Position numbers and translations under genes: made by a program. Shown here piece after piece: positions 54,929-64,000 of a stretch of DNA of 64,000 nt (within the stretch, counting starts at the first letter, position 1; every line of letters begins with the position of its first letter). Below the pieces are notes generated by a model. That model did not search any database, was not told the DNA's origin, and was given only the letters and a program-made list of their open reading frames with translations. Source of the stretch: Mycolicibacterium peregrinum (GTDB lineage: Bacteria > Actinomycetota > Actinomycetes > Mycobacteriales > Mycobacteriaceae); NCBI RefSeq assembly GCF_002102345.1, contig NZ_LQPP01000013.1, positions 62,001 through 126,000 on the forward strand. The letters run 5' to 3'.

Positions 54929-55504
54929 ATGGACTCAGGCCCGAACGACCACATGCGAGTCTCAGACGCCGAACGCGCCAAGGTGGGACAACTTCTCGAA
55001 ACCGCGGTAGCTCAAGGCATGATCACGCTCGACGAGTTCAGCGAACGCTACGACACTGCCCTGGCCGCGCGGACCCGCGGCGAGCTGAATGCGGTGTTGG
55101 CGGACCTGCCGATGGGCCGGCCCGCTGTCCGGAGTGCGGCACCCGAGGAACTGCGCGGCTGGATGTCGTCGGTCGTGCGCCGCGGGCAGTGGACGGTGGC
55201 GCCCGCTCTGCACCTGACCACCAGGCTGTGCAGCACCACCCTGGACTTCACCTCAGCGGTGCTGTCGGGGCCGGTGGTGGAGATCGTCATCGACGATTAC
55301 TGCAGCTCAACCGAACTCATCGTGCCTGCCTCGGCCACTGCCGATCTCAACGGCGTCAACGCCATCGCCGGCAGCGCCACCGTCAAGGTGCGCACCAGCC
55401 CGCCGTCGGAGCAACTGCACCTCGTCGTGCGCGGCAGTGTGCGGATGGGTTCTGTCACCGTGCGGCACCCGTTCGGGAGCTGGCTGCGGCGCTTGAGCGG
55501 ATAG
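54929..55504 (+). CDS. DUF1707-domain protein
   Basis: The 191-residue protein starts with the DUF1707 domain (MRVSDAERAKVGQLLETAV, then GMITLDEFSERYDTALAARTR, residues about 9-58 in all). A beta-rich domain of a cell-wall-active antibiotic-response type follows (VVEIVIDDYCSSTELIV). No membrane helix is evident. The 3' end overlaps the convergent AbiEi/DUF559 gene by 50 bases. The function is unknown. Confidence 0.82.
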   Translation: MDSGPNDHMRVSDAERAKVGQLLETAVAQGMITLDEFSERYDTALAARTRGELNAVLADLPMGRPAVRSAAPEELRGWMSSVVRRGQWTVAPALHLTTRLCSTTLDFTSAVLSGPVVEIVIDDYCSSTELIVPASATADLNGVNAIAGSATVKVRTSPPSEQLHLVVRGSVRMGSVTVRHPFGSWLRRLSG

Positions 55505-56348
55505 CCAAACGAATCTCGGCGATCACCCGCTGCGGATACTCGGTCAGATCCAGCCAGGTGAATCGCAACACCTGCCAGCCCATCAGCGCGATCTCGTTCT
55601 GCTTGACCCGGTCTTTCTGGAACACCTCCTGGTCGTGGTGGAAAGCCCAGCCGTCGGTTTCGATCGCGACCTTGTCGGCGGGAAAGGCCACGTCGATCAC
55701 GTACCGGCCCAGGCGATAGTTGGCCTTCCAGCCGGTGATGCCGGCTTCCCTGAGCAACTTGATCAACAGGCGTTCGGCCTCCGAGCGGGCTCCGTCGGCC
55801 GCTGCGATGAGCAATCTGCGGGCGGCGGGGGAGCCGTGTCGGCCCTTGTTCCGCATATGCGCCCGCCACAGGTCACGCAGCTCGGTGTGGCGCTGCAGGG
55901 CGGTGTCCATGAGCTTGGCGCCGCCGCCACGGCGGGCAGCGGCTTCCACGACCGTGAGCGGCAGCGCCGTCACTCGCAGGCCCCGGCGTTCCACGACGTC
56001 CTGCGGATCGAGGTCACGCCTGCGGAGTGTGACGCCGTGCTGCTTTGGGTGGTGGCCGTTTCTAGGGATCGTCACCTCGACCGGGTCGGGCGCATACTTC
56101 GTCACCTCATGCCACCAGGCTGCGGCGAGTCCGCTCGCCACCGCGTTCGGACCTGCCGACCAGACGGCTGCGCGGATACGCGCCGCGTCGGTGAAAGGGC
56201 GATCGTCGGCGAAGTAGACCCCGCGTGAGCACCGGAGCCATTTCCCGGAACGGACTCTGCGGTAGACCGCCTGCTTACTCAGGCCGGCCTGCTGTGCCTG
56301 AGCCAGGGTGATCACGCCGTCATGGGCACGCAGATAATCGTCGATCAC
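55455..56348 (-). CDS. AbiEi-type winged-helix plus DUF559 nuclease-like protein
   Basis: The 297-residue protein begins with an AbiEi-antitoxin-like winged helix (GVITLAQAQQAGLSKQAVYR, residues 11-30). It ends with a DUF559 domain related to Vsr nucleases, with SEAERLLIKLL, YVIDVAFPADKVAIETDGW (Asp and Glu-x-Asp) and VLRFTWLDL. Mycobacteria carry many such proteins. A toxin partner (AbiEii) is not present next to it, so a type IV toxin-antitoxin role is not supported. It overlaps the DUF1707 gene antisense by 50 bases. Confidence 0.85.
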   Translation of the reverse strand: MIDDYLRAHDGVITLAQAQQAGLSKQAVYRRVRSGKWLRCSRGVYFADDRPFTDAARIRAAVWSAGPNAVASGLAAAWWHEVTKYAPDPVEVTIPRNGHHPKQHGVTLRRRDLDPQDVVERRGLRVTALPLTVVEAAARRGGGAKLMDTALQRHTELRDLWRAHMRNKGRHGSPAARRLLIAAADGARSEAERLLIKLLREAGITGWKANYRLGRYVIDVAFPADKVAIETDGWAFHHDQEVFQKDRVKQNEIALMGWQVLRFTWLDLTEYPQRVIAEIRLAIRSSAAASSRTGAAR

Positions 56349-56452
56349 ACGGGATTGGACGCGCTGTCCCCGTCAAACGGTTCCCATCCGTGCGATTTGG
56401 GTGCGTTGAGTAACGGTGGGCGTTACCAAACGCACCGAAATCACTCGGGAGA

Positions 56453-57076
56453 TCACTCGATGCGGCGCAGACGCATGCCGGCGGAACGCAGCTCGAGTGC
56501 GGCCAGGCCGCGAATGGCCCGCTGATCTTGACTGCGCCACGCTCCGACCGGGTCTTCGGACACCGCGGTCAGCTTGGCCAGCGGGCGGTTGGCCAGGGCC
56601 CGCAGCGCCAGCAGCTGCTCTCCGGCCGCGGTCGAGGCCAGCGTGATGGCGGTCCACTTGCGCCGGAAGAACCGCAGCCGTAGATACAGCCAGGGCATCG
56701 CGACGAACAGGATCGGCGCGGCAGCCACCGCCAGGGCCAACACCCAGGCCAGCCAGCTCGCGGTGCTGTCCAGGTTGGCGCCCGCACCGGCGATGTCGAG
56801 GGCTGCGTCGCTGGCTGCCCGCAGCGGCTTGCTCAAGGTGTCACCGATCAGGGGAACGTGGTCGGTGCTGTCACCGGCGGAGCCGAGGTTGTCGGCAACC
56901 CCGTTGGCGCCGCTCTGGACCTGCCTGCCGACCTCGGCGATGGTCGATACCGCCGAATGGACGGCCGTCCCGACCAGAATCCACACCGCGATCCACGTGA
57001 TGACGGCCACGTCGCTGAACAACTGGGCCAACAAGCGGCCGGGTCTGCTGGCATAGGGCAGGTACCGCGATCTCAT
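56453..57076 (-). CDS. Conserved two-helix membrane protein (Rv0779c-like)
   Basis: The 207-residue protein has a hydrophobic span at about residues 22-45 and another at about 108-131, with a charged outside loop between them. The C-terminal cytoplasmic part is basic (LRLRFFRRKWTAITLASTAA and on). The start MRSRYLPYASRPGRL at 57076 is taken from the first Met before the hydrophobic span. Position between CYP126 and purC matches Rv0779c. The function is unknown. Confidence 0.82.
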   Translation of the reverse strand: MRSRYLPYASRPGRLLAQLFSDVAVITWIAVWILVGTAVHSAVSTIAEVGRQVQSGANGVADNLGSAGDSTDHVPLIGDTLSKPLRAASDAALDIAGAGANLDSTASWLAWVLALAVAAAPILFVAMPWLYLRLRFFRRKWTAITLASTAAGEQLLALRALANRPLAKLTAVSEDPVGAWRSQDQRAIRGLAALELRSAGMRLRRIE

Positions 57077-57106
57077 GAGACCGATCCCAACACATAGGCT
57101 GGCCCA

Positions 57107-57994
57107 ATGCGCCCTGCTCTGTCCGACTACCAGCACCTGGCCAGCGGCAAAGTCCGCGAGTTGTACCGCATCGACGACGACCACCTGCTGTTCGTGGCGA
57201 CCGACCGCATCTCGGCTTACGACTACGTGCTCGACTCGCAGATCCCGGACAAGGGCCGGATCCTGACCGCGATGAGTGTGTTCTTCTTCGACCTGATCAG
57301 CGCGCCCAATCATCTGGCGGGGCCTCCCGACGACGAGCGCATCCCCGCCGAGGTGCTGGGCCGCGCATTGGTGGTCAAGCAGCTGAAGATGCTGCCCGTC
57401 GAATGCGTGGCCCGCGGCTACCTGACCGGCTCCGGTTTGCTCGACTACCAGGCCTCGGGCTCGGTGTGCGGCATCCCGCTGCCACCCGGCCTCGGTGAGG
57501 CGAGCAAGTTCGATGAGCCGCTGTTCACCCCGGCGACCAAGGCGGACATCGGCGAGCATGACGAGAACATCTCGTTCGGCCACGTGATCGACCTGGTCGG
57601 CCCGGTGCTGGCGAATCAGTTGAAGGAACGCACGCTGCAGACCTACATCCAAGGTGCCGACCATGCGCTGACCAAAGGCATCATCATCGCCGACACCAAG
57701 TTCGAGTTCGGTGTCGACCAGGACGGCACCGTGGTGCTGGCCGATGAGGTCTTCACTCCCGACTCGTCCCGGTACTGGCGCGCCGAGACCTATCAGCAGG
57801 GCGTGGTCCAGGACAGCTTCGACAAGCAGTTCGTCCGTAACTGGCTGACCGGCCCGAACTCGGGCTGGGACCGCCGCGGCGAGACCCCGCCGCCACCGTT
57901 GCCCGAGGAGATCGTGACCGCCACCCGCGATCGGTACATCGAGGCCTATGAACGGATTTCGGGTCTGCGGTTCGCCGATTGGATTGGCGCATGA
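57107..57994 (+). CDS. purC: SAICAR synthetase PurC
   Basis: PurC joins aspartate to carboxyaminoimidazole ribotide with ATP. The 295-residue protein has the N-terminal [19 protein letters not shown] phosphate region, the [13 protein letters not shown] motif and the [11 protein letters not shown] motif near residue 195. It is divergent from the membrane protein gene with a 30-base gap. The stop overlaps ptrB as ATGA. It is one of three purine genes spread through this part of the window. Confidence 0.96.
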   Translation: MRPALSDYQHLASGKVRELYRIDDDHLLFVATDRISAYDYVLDSQIPDKGRILTAMSVFFFDLISAPNHLAGPPDDERIPAEVLGRALVVKQLKMLPVECVARGYLTGSGLLDYQASGSVCGIPLPPGLGEASKFDEPLFTPATKADIGEHDENISFGHVIDLVGPVLANQLKERTLQTYIQGADHALTKGIIIADTKFEFGVDQDGTVVLADEVFTPDSSRYWRAETYQQGVVQDSFDKQFVRNWLTGPNSGWDRRGETPPPPLPEEIVTATRDRYIEAYERISGLRFADWIGA

Positions 57995-60138
57995 GCCAGT
58001 CCGTGCAGCCGCCCGTCGCCAAGCGCGGCAACCACCGTCGCGAGCATCACGGCGATGTGTTCATCGACCCCTACGAATGGTTGCGCGACAAGGACAACCC
58101 CGAGGTGATCGCGCACCTTGAGGCCGAGAACGCCTATACCGAGGTCGCCACCGCGCATCTGGAGCCGTTGCGCCAGAAGATCTTCGACGAGATCAAAGCC
58201 CGCACCAAGGAAACCGATCTGTCGGTACCGATGCGCCGCAACGGCTGGTGGTACTACGCCCGCAGCTTCGAGGGCAAGCAGTACGCAGTCCACTGCCGGT
58301 GTCCGATCGGCGATCCCGACGACTGGACCCCGCCCGAACTCGACGAGGGCGCCGAGATCCCCGGCGAGCAGGTGCTGCTGGACGAGAACGTCGAGGCCGA
58401 CGGCCACGAGTACTTCTCGCTCGGTGCGGCCACGGTGAGCCTGGACGGCAACGTCCTGGCCTACTCGGTGGACGTCTTGGGCGACGAGCGATACACCTTG
58501 AAATTCAAGGATTTACGGACCGGCGAGCTCTACGACGACACCATCACCGGGATCGGCGCCGGCGGTACGTGGGCGGCTGACAGCCGCACGCTGTACTACA
58601 CCACTGTCGATGACGCCTGGCGGCCCGACACGGTGTGGCGGCACCGGTTGGCGTCGGGCCTGCCGTCAGAGAAGGTCTATCACGAGCCCGACGAACGGTT
58701 CTGGGTCGCGATCGGGCGCAGCCGCAGTGACAAGTATCTGTTCGTCGCCTCCGGCAGCGCCGTCACCACCGAGGTCCGCTACGTCGATGCCCATGATCCG
58801 ACGGCCGAGCTCACCACCGTGTGGGAGCGTCGTGACCTGGTGGAGTACTCCGTCGAGCACGCGGTGATCGCGGGCGAGGACCGGTTCCTGATCCTGCACA
58901 ACGACGGCGCCGAGAACTTCATGCTGGTGGACGCCCCGGTCAGCGACCCGAGCGACTTCCGCACCGTGATCGAGCACCGGTCTGACGTGCGTCTGGACGG
59001 CGTCGACGCGTTCGACGGTTTCCTGGTGATCAGCTACCGCAGTGAGGCGTTGCCGAAGATGGCGCTGTGGCCGCTCACCGCCGACGGTTACGGCACGCGC
59101 GAGGAGCTGACCTTCGACTCCGAGCTGACCGCTGCGGGGATGGGTGGCAATCCGAACTGGTCCACCCCGAAGCTGCGCATCGGCGCGACCTCGTTCATCA
59201 CGCCGGCGCGGATCTACGACCTGGACCTGGCCACCGGTGAGCGCACACTGTTGCGCGAGCAACCGGTGCTGGGCGGATACCGGCCGGAAGACTATGTGGA
59301 GCGCCGGGACTGGGCGACCGCGTCTGACGGGGCCCGCATCCCGATCTCCATCATCCATCGGGCCGGATTGCAGTTCCCGGCACCTGCGCTGATCTACGGC
59401 TACGGCGCGTACGAGTCGTGTGAGGATCCGCGGTTCTCGATCGCCCGGTTGTCGCTGCTCGATCGCGGCATGGTGTTCGTGATCGCCCACGTGCGCGGTG
59501 GCGGTGAGTTGGGCCGGCCGTGGTACGAGCATGGCAAGCTGCTGGAGAAGACCAACACCTTCACCGATTTCATCGCGGCGGCACGGCATCTCGTCGACTC
59601 GGGGGTGACCCGCCCGCAGAACCTGGTGGCCCTCGGCGGCAGTGCCGGTGGTTTGTTGATGGGCGCGGTGGCCAACATGGCACCGGAGCTGTTCGCCGGA
59701 ATTCTGGCCCAGGTGCCGTTCGTCGACGCGCTGACGACGATCCTGGACCCGTCGTTGCCGCTGACGGTGACTGAGTGGGACGAGTGGGGAAATCCGTTGG
59801 AGGACCCCGAGGTTTACCGCTACATGAAGTCCTACACGCCCTATGAGAATGTGGCGGCGCAGGATTATCCGGCCATCCTGGCGATGACCTCGCTCAACGA
59901 CACCAGGGTGTATTACGTCGAACCGGCCAAATGGGTTGCGGCCCTGAGGTACACGAAGACCGACGGCCATCCCGTACTGCTCAAGACGGAGATGGTGGCG
60001 GGCCACGGTGGGCTGTCCGGACGGTATGAGCGCTGGAAGGAAGCCGCGTTCCAGTACGCCTGGCTGCTAGCCGCCGCCGACGGCGACAACTATGGCAGCG
60101 GCCAGGTAGACAGCCTCTTCGGCGGTCCGAACGCCTAA
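57991..60138 (+). CDS. ptrB: Protease II (oligopeptidase B) PtrB
   Basis: The 715-residue serine peptidase of family S9 cuts after basic residues in short peptides. It has an N-terminal beta-propeller and a C-terminal alpha/beta-hydrolase domain with S551 in GGSAGG, D637 in LNDTRV and H672 in AGHGG. The ATG at 57991 overlaps the purC stop. In the M. tuberculosis H37Rv annotation the corresponding locus is split into ptrBa and ptrBb; here it is one intact frame. Its last 72 bases overlap the convergent DoxX gene. Confidence 0.94.
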   Translation: MSQSVQPPVAKRGNHRREHHGDVFIDPYEWLRDKDNPEVIAHLEAENAYTEVATAHLEPLRQKIFDEIKARTKETDLSVPMRRNGWWYYARSFEGKQYAVHCRCPIGDPDDWTPPELDEGAEIPGEQVLLDENVEADGHEYFSLGAATVSLDGNVLAYSVDVLGDERYTLKFKDLRTGELYDDTITGIGAGGTWAADSRTLYYTTVDDAWRPDTVWRHRLASGLPSEKVYHEPDERFWVAIGRSRSDKYLFVASGSAVTTEVRYVDAHDPTAELTTVWERRDLVEYSVEHAVIAGEDRFLILHNDGAENFMLVDAPVSDPSDFRTVIEHRSDVRLDGVDAFDGFLVISYRSEALPKMALWPLTADGYGTREELTFDSELTAAGMGGNPNWSTPKLRIGATSFITPARIYDLDLATGERTLLREQPVLGGYRPEDYVERRDWATASDGARIPISIIHRAGLQFPAPALIYGYGAYESCEDPRFSIARLSLLDRGMVFVIAHVRGGGELGRPWYEHGKLLEKTNTFTDFIAAARHLVDSGVTRPQNLVALGGSAGGLLMGAVANMAPELFAGILAQVPFVDALTTILDPSLPLTVTEWDEWGNPLEDPEVYRYMKSYTPYENVAAQDYPAILAMTSLNDTRVYYVEPAKWVAALRYTKTDGHPVLLKTEMVAGHGGLSGRYERWKEAAFQYAWLLAAADGDNYGSGQVDSLFGGPNA

Positions 60139-60513
60139 CCGCGAGGTCATCGATTTCGGCGGGTTCGGCATCCGGGCCGCGTAGATGTTGGCCGGGAACA
60201 TCGCCAGCATGAGCAGGAACAGGCAGACCGCCGCAGCCATCCGGGTGGCCGGGTAGAGCAGGCCGACGGCGCCGACCAACTCCAGCACGCCGGTGACCGT
60301 CACCAGCAGGCCGGGTGCGGGGAGCGAGGGCGGCACGATCGCGATCATGTCGCGCCGCAGAGGATTGACGAAGTGTGCGACGCCGGTCATGACGAACATC
60401 GCGGTCAGCCCGACCGCGATCGCCTCGGGCCAGCTGTCGACATAGCCAATGCCGAGCAGGCCGATCGCCCGGGCTGCGGCGCTGCCGAGGACCAGAGTGA
60501 GAAAGACGGCCAC
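60067..60513 (-). CDS. DoxX-like membrane protein
   Basis: The 148-residue protein has four hydrophobic spans and the DoxX-like sequence GVAHFVNPLRRDMIAIVPPS, then GLLVTVTGVLELVGAVGLL. DoxX proteins are small quinone- or thiol-redox membrane proteins of loosely defined role. It starts at ATG 60513, divergent from the TetR gene, with an inverted repeat in the gap. The overlap of 72 bases with ptrB is unusually long but convergent. Confidence 0.85.
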   Translation of the reverse strand: MAVFLTLVLGSAAARAIGLLGIGYVDSWPEAIAVGLTAMFVMTGVAHFVNPLRRDMIAIVPPSLPAPGLLVTVTGVLELVGAVGLLYPATRMAAAVCLFLLMLAMFPANIYAARMPNPPKSMTSRLGVRTAEEAVYLAAAIVVAVGGG

Positions 60514-60537
60514 CGCGGGCTCCGATCTTGTCGCTGA

Positions 60538-60565
60538 CTAGATGCTCACGCTACGCCGCATCTAG
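60538..60565. promoter_or_regulatory. Inverted repeat between doxX and the divergent TetR gene
   Basis: CTAGATGC and GCATCTAG form perfect 8-base arms with a 12-base spacer, between the two divergent genes. It is a likely operator for the TetR protein, controlling both directions. Confidence 0.55.
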
Positions 60566-60598
60566 GCGCTGTCAAGATTCCGATCTAGAATGGCCGGC

Positions 60599-61144
60599 AT
60601 GGGTTATCACCACGGCGACCTCAAGGCCGTGATCCTCGCGCAGGCCGCCGAGCTGGTGGCCGAACGCGGCGCCGACGGCATCTCGCTACGCGAACTCGCG
60701 CGAGCCGCCGGCGTCTCGCACGCCGCGCCCGCGCACCACTTCACCGACCGGCGCGGGCTGTTCACCGCACTGGCCGCCGAAGGTTTCCAGCTCCTGGCCG
60801 CCGCCCTGACCGACGCCAGGCCGCAGTTCATCGACGCCGCCAAGGCCTACGTGCGGTTCGCCCTCGACCACCCCGGCCACTACGAGGTGATGTTCGACAA
60901 GTCGCTCTACGATGACACCGACGCCGACCTGGTTGCCGCCGCCGCGGCGGCGGGCGCCGAACTGAACCGCGGTGTGGGGACCCTGGACGACCCGAAGGCC
61001 GCCGCCGACCCGGAAAGTGCCGCACTCGCCGCATGGTCCCTGGTGCACGGGTTTTCGATGTTGTGGCTCAACGATGCGATCGACACCGGGGGAGACCCGA
61101 TCGCCGAAGTGGAGAGTCTGGCCGCGATCCTGTTCGACGGTTAA
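60599..61144 (+). CDS. TetR-family regulator, probably leaderless
   Basis: The 181-residue regulator begins MGYHHGDLKAVILAQAAEL, a common TetR start, with the helix-turn-helix ISLRELARAAGVSHAAPAHH at residues 27-46. A TAGAAT -10 element at 60586-60591 ends seven bases before ATG 60599, so the transcript may begin at the start codon. ATG 60590 lies inside that element and is less likely. It is probably autoregulated through the inverted repeat upstream and may also control doxX. Confidence 0.86.
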   Translation: MGYHHGDLKAVILAQAAELVAERGADGISLRELARAAGVSHAAPAHHFTDRRGLFTALAAEGFQLLAAALTDARPQFIDAAKAYVRFALDHPGHYEVMFDKSLYDDTDADLVAAAAAAGAELNRGVGTLDDPKAAADPESAALAAWSLVHGFSMLWLNDAIDTGGDPIAEVESLAAILFDG

Positions 61145-61176
61145 CGGGCGGAGTTGCGTCCGCTAACCTCATTGCG

Positions 61177-61665
61177 ATGAGCCTCAAGGACATTCCGCTG
61201 ACCACCCTCGACGGCAATCCCACGACGCTGGCCGAACTGGCCACCGGCGCCGCGCTGGTGGTCAATGTGGCCTCGAAATGCGGTCTGACGCCGCAGTACA
61301 CCGCGCTGGAGAAACTGGCCGAGGACTACGCCGCGCGCGGGCTGACCGTCGTCGGCGTCCCGTGTAACCAGTTCATGGGTCAGGAGCCGGGCACCGCCGA
61401 GGAGATCCAGACCTTCTGCTCGACCACCTACGGCGTGACATTCCCGTTGCTGGCCAAGACCGACGTCAACGGTGCCGACCGTCACCCGCTGTACGCCGAG
61501 CTGACCCAGGCCGCCGACGCCGACGGTGAGGCCGGAGACATCCAGTGGAACTTCGAAAAGTTCCTGCTCACCCCGGACGGGACGGTGGCCAACCGGTTCC
61601 GTCCCCGCACCGAGCCGGACGCACCCGAGGTGATCGCGGCCATCGAGGCGGTCCTGCCGGCCTGA
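61177..61665 (+). CDS. Glutathione-peroxidase-family thiol peroxidase
   Basis: The 162-residue protein has the peroxidatic cysteine in NVASKCGLTPQY, the FMGQEPG motif, and WNFEKFLL with the catalytic Trp and Asn. Cysteine stands in place of selenocysteine, so it probably uses thioredoxin rather than glutathione. A second cysteine (C-NQFMGQ region) may be resolving. The start at 61177 follows a weak TAACCT -10-like element by seven bases, so it too might be leaderless. Confidence 0.9.
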   Translation: MSLKDIPLTTLDGNPTTLAELATGAALVVNVASKCGLTPQYTALEKLAEDYAARGLTVVGVPCNQFMGQEPGTAEEIQTFCSTTYGVTFPLLAKTDVNGADRHPLYAELTQAADADGEAGDIQWNFEKFLLTPDGTVANRFRPRTEPDAPEVIAAIEAVLPA

Positions 61666-61680
61666 TCCCTGGCCCAATGG

Positions 61681-61699
61681 ACACTCGGCGTCAGAGTGT
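61681..61699. terminator. Small inverted repeat after the peroxidase gene
   Basis: ACACTC and GAGTGT arms surround a 7-base loop, 16 bases after the stop codon. No T-run follows. It may be a weak terminator or an operator of the next gene. Confidence 0.3.
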
Positions 61700-61739
61700 T
61701 CGACACCGTCCCGACATGTGACGTTGCCACACTGGCAGC

Positions 61740-62444
61740 GTGACCGGACAACTCATCGTCTCGATATCGCAGATCAGCGATCGCACGCTCGGCGATGTCG
61801 CGTCGTTCTGCGCCGAGCTCGATGCCCGTGGCGTGCCGGCCTCGTTGTTGGTGGCGCCCCGGCTCAAAGGCGGCTACCGGTTGGACCGCGACCCCGCCAC
61901 GGTGGAATGGCTGGCCCGTCGCCGCAGCGGCGGTGATGCCATCGTTCTGCACGGCTACGACGAAGCCGCGACCAAGAAGCGTCGCGGCGAGTTCGCCTCT
62001 TTGCCCGCCCACGAGGCCAACCTGCGGCTGATGGGTGCCGACCGGGTACTCGAACACCTGAGCCTCCGTACCCGGTTGTTTGCCGCACCGGGTTGGACGG
62101 TATCGCCCGGCACGGTGACCGCACTGCCGCGCAACGGTTTTCGACTGCTCGCCGATCTCAACGGCGTCACCGACCTGGTTCGTGGGACGACGACGCGAGC
62201 GCGCGTGGTCGGTATCGGCGAGGGATTCCTGTCCGAGCCGTGGTGGTGCCGGACCGTGGTGCTCGCCGCCGAGCGCACCGCGCGACGCGAAGGCCTCGTG
62301 CGGGTCGCGGTCGCTGCCAAGCACCTGCGCAGGCCCGGCCCCCGCCAGGCCATGCTCGACGCGATCGACCTGGCTTTGCTGCACCGGTGTGAGCCGGTGG
62401 TTTACCGGTGGCGAGGTTTTTCGGCTCTGACCGAGGCCGCCTGA
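61740..62444 (+). CDS. DUF2334/polysaccharide-deacetylase-like protein (Rv0784-like)
   Basis: The 234-residue protein begins with SISQISDRTLGDVASFCAEL and has LHGYDE, the metal-site type motif of the deacetylase-like NodB fold, and FAAPGW, which matches the RPP/PxW-type motif of these enzymes. It lacks a signal peptide. It starts at GTG 61740. The flavoprotein gene follows after 21 bases. The function is unknown. Confidence 0.8.
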   Translation: MTGQLIVSISQISDRTLGDVASFCAELDARGVPASLLVAPRLKGGYRLDRDPATVEWLARRRSGGDAIVLHGYDEAATKKRRGEFASLPAHEANLRLMGADRVLEHLSLRTRLFAAPGWTVSPGTVTALPRNGFRLLADLNGVTDLVRGTTTRARVVGIGEGFLSEPWWCRTVVLAAERTARREGLVRVAVAAKHLRRPGPRQAMLDAIDLALLHRCEPVVYRWRGFSALTEAA

Positions 62445-62465
62445 CACGCGCTAGTGTTGCGTCTC

Positions 62466-64000
62466 ATGGCAGACGCCGATGTCATTGTCGTGGGGGCGGG
62501 TCTCGCCGGGTTGGTCGCAGCGTGCGAACTGGTCGAACGGGGCCACCGCGTGCTGATCCTCGACCAGGAGAACGCGGCCAACCTCGGTGGGCAGGCATTC
62601 TGGTCGTTCGGCGGGCTCTTCTTCGTCGACAGTCCCGAACAACGCAGGCTCGGTATCCGCGACAGTCAGGAACTGGCGCTGCAGGACTGGCTGGGAACCG
62701 CGGGTTTCGACCGGCCCGAGGACCATTGGCCGCGGGAGTGGGCACACGCCTACGTCGATTTCGCGGCCGGCGAGAAGCGCAGCTGGTTGCGCGCCCGCGG
62801 CCTGCAGACCTTCCCGTTGGTCGGGTGGGCCGAGCGGGGCGGTTACGGTGCACTGGGCCACGGCAATTCGGTGCCTCGGTTCCACATCACGTGGGGGACC
62901 GGGCCGGCGATCGTCGACGTCTTCGCCCGCCGGTTGGTGGGGGAGCCCCGGGTGCGATTCGCCCACCGGCACCGCGTCGACGAACTCGTCGTCTCCGATG
63001 GCACTGTGGTCGGGGTGCGTGGTGCGGTGCTGGAGCCGTCCGAGGCGCCTCGCGGGGCGGCGTCCTCACGGAACGTCGTCGGAGAGTTCGAGTTCCGCGC
63101 ATCGGCGGTGATCGTGGCCAGCGGCGGCATCGGCGGCAACCACGACCTGGTGCGCAAGAACTGGCCGGCTCGCATGGGCCGGGTGCCCGAACAACTGCTC
63201 AGCGGCGTCCCCGCGCATGTCGACGGCCGGATGATCGGGATCTCCGAAGCCGCCGGTGCACGCGTCATCAACAGCGACCGGATGTGGCACTACACCGAAG
63301 GCATCACCAACTACGACCCCATCTGGCCCGACCACGGGATCCGTATCCTTCCCGGGCCGTCGTCATTGTGGTTGGACGCCAACGGAAGACGACTGCCCGG
63401 GCCGCTGTATCCCGGCTTCGACACTCTCGGCACCCTCGAACACATCTGCCGCACCGGGCAGGACTACACCTGGTTCATCCTCGACGCGCGGATCATCGCC
63501 AAGGAGTTCGCGCTGTCCGGCCAGGAACAGAACCCCGACCTGACCTCACGCAGCGTGCGTGACGTGCTGGCCCGGGTCAAGCCCGGTGCGCCGGCGCCGG
63601 TGCAGGCGTTCGTCGACCGCGGCGTCGACTTCGTCAGCGCCCGTTCGCTGCGCGAACTGGTGGCCGCCATGAACGATGTACCCGACGTGGTCGAACTCGA
63701 CTACGCCACCGTGGCCGCCGAGGTCACGGCGCGGGATCGCGAGGTGGCCAACAAGTTCACCAAGGACGGCCAGATCACCGCGATCCACGGGGCGCGCAGC
63801 TATGTGGGTGACCGGTTCACCCGGGTCGTCGCCCCGCACCGGCTCACCGACCCGAAGGCCGGTCCGATGATCGCGGTCAAACTGCACATTCTGACCCGAA
63901 AGTCCTTGGGCGGGTTGGAAACCGACCTGGACTCCCGGGTGCTCAAAGAGGACGGCACCGCGTTCGCCGGGCTCTATGCCGCAGGTGAGGCGGCCGGATT
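62466..64000 (+). CDS. KstD-like FAD-binding dehydrogenase, cut by the window end
   Basis: The open frame runs off the window after 511 codons and has no stop yet. The N-terminus VIVVGAGLAGLVAACELVER is the FAD fold, and GGQAFWSFGG, SGGIGGNHDLV and the late YAAGEAAG belong to the fumarate-reductase/3-ketosteroid-dehydrogenase family. The protein corresponds to Rv0785 by order. Whether it dehydrogenates a steroid is not known. The ATG at 62466 gives the FAD motif at once. Confidence 0.88.
   Translation, partial: MADADVIVVGAGLAGLVAACELVERGHRVLILDQENAANLGGQAFWSFGGLFFVDSPEQRRLGIRDSQELALQDWLGTAGFDRPEDHWPREWAHAYVDFAAGEKRSWLRARGLQTFPLVGWAERGGYGALGHGNSVPRFHITWGTGPAIVDVFARRLVGEPRVRFAHRHRVDELVVSDGTVVGVRGAVLEPSEAPRGAASSRNVVGEFEFRASAVIVASGGIGGNHDLVRKNWPARMGRVPEQLLSGVPAHVDGRMIGISEAAGARVINSDRMWHYTEGITNYDPIWPDHGIRILPGPSSLWLDANGRRLPGPLYPGFDTLGTLEHICRTGQDYTWFILDARIIAKEFALSGQEQNPDLTSRSVRDVLARVKPGAPAPVQAFVDRGVDFVSARSLRELVAAMNDVPDVVELDYATVAAEVTARDREVANKFTKDGQITAIHGARSYVGDRFTRVVAPHRLTDPKAGPMIAVKLHILTRKSLGGLETDLDSRVLKEDGTAFAGLYAAGEAAG

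Overview
The window is high-GC actinobacterial chromosome. Gene content and order point to a Mycobacterium or Mycolicibacterium, most likely a fast-grower close to M. smegmatis. The evidence is a complete mce4 locus followed by otsA, a phoP-phoR pair whose proteins look near-identical to the M. tuberculosis ones, the phoPR-adhB-cyp51-aldA-purD-purB-purC-ptrB gene order, and a RelZ-type RNase HII/(p)ppGpp synthetase gene. Homologue names come from recognising protein families, not from a database search.

Layout. 1-10.9 kb: the 3' end of an hsd4A-like steroid dehydrogenase, a KstR-type promoter region, then yrbE4A-yrbE4B-mce4ABCDEF and two Mce-associated genes. This is the cholesterol importer. 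10.9-14 kb (minus strand): otsA, a 54-codon gene abutting it, and three paralogous small secreted proteins. 14-24.7 kb: an accessory block with an enoyl-CoA hydratase/SDR pair, a beta-hydroxyacid dehydrogenase, a four-gene molybdenum hydroxylase operon (coxL-G-M-S type), three secreted hydrolases (VanX-like dipeptidase, cutinase, glycoside hydrolase), an HNH nuclease and tRNA-Thr(UGU). 24.8-28.4 kb: a decapeptide-repeat protein divergent from phoP-phoR, then a HIT hydrolase. 28.4-36.2 kb (minus strand): a run headed by a TetR regulator and holding cyp123, an SDR, cyp51, its ferredoxin, two NTF2-like proteins, adhB and another SDR. 36.3-41.1 kb (plus strand, divergent): aldA, an SDR, a 6PGDH-like dehydrogenase, a carboxymuconolactone-decarboxylase-like protein and an unknown protein.

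41.1-46.1 kb: an accessory cassette with two lipoproteins behind an EspA/EspE-like ESX-substrate-like protein, a lipoprotein M15 peptidase, and a P450-TetR-lipoprotein operon. 46.2-60.1 kb: the purine genes purD, purB and purC interleaved with an esterase, a TetR/permease pair, relZ, cyp126, a DUF1707 protein, an AbiEi/DUF559 protein, a membrane protein and ptrB. 60-64 kb: DoxX, a TetR regulator, glutathione peroxidase, a DUF2334 protein and the start of a KstD-like flavoprotein.

How it fits together. The window combines sterol and lipid uptake and oxidation (mce4, P450s with ferredoxin, alcohol and aldehyde dehydrogenases, SDRs), stress signalling (phoPR, relZ, otsA) and de novo purine synthesis. 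Several inverted repeats sit at regulator start sites. The strongest is a duplicated GGACANNTGTCC palindrome between the cyp123-side TetR gene and aldA. No CRISPR array, insertion sequence, rRNA or prophage was seen. No gene-free stretch exceeds about 300 bases.
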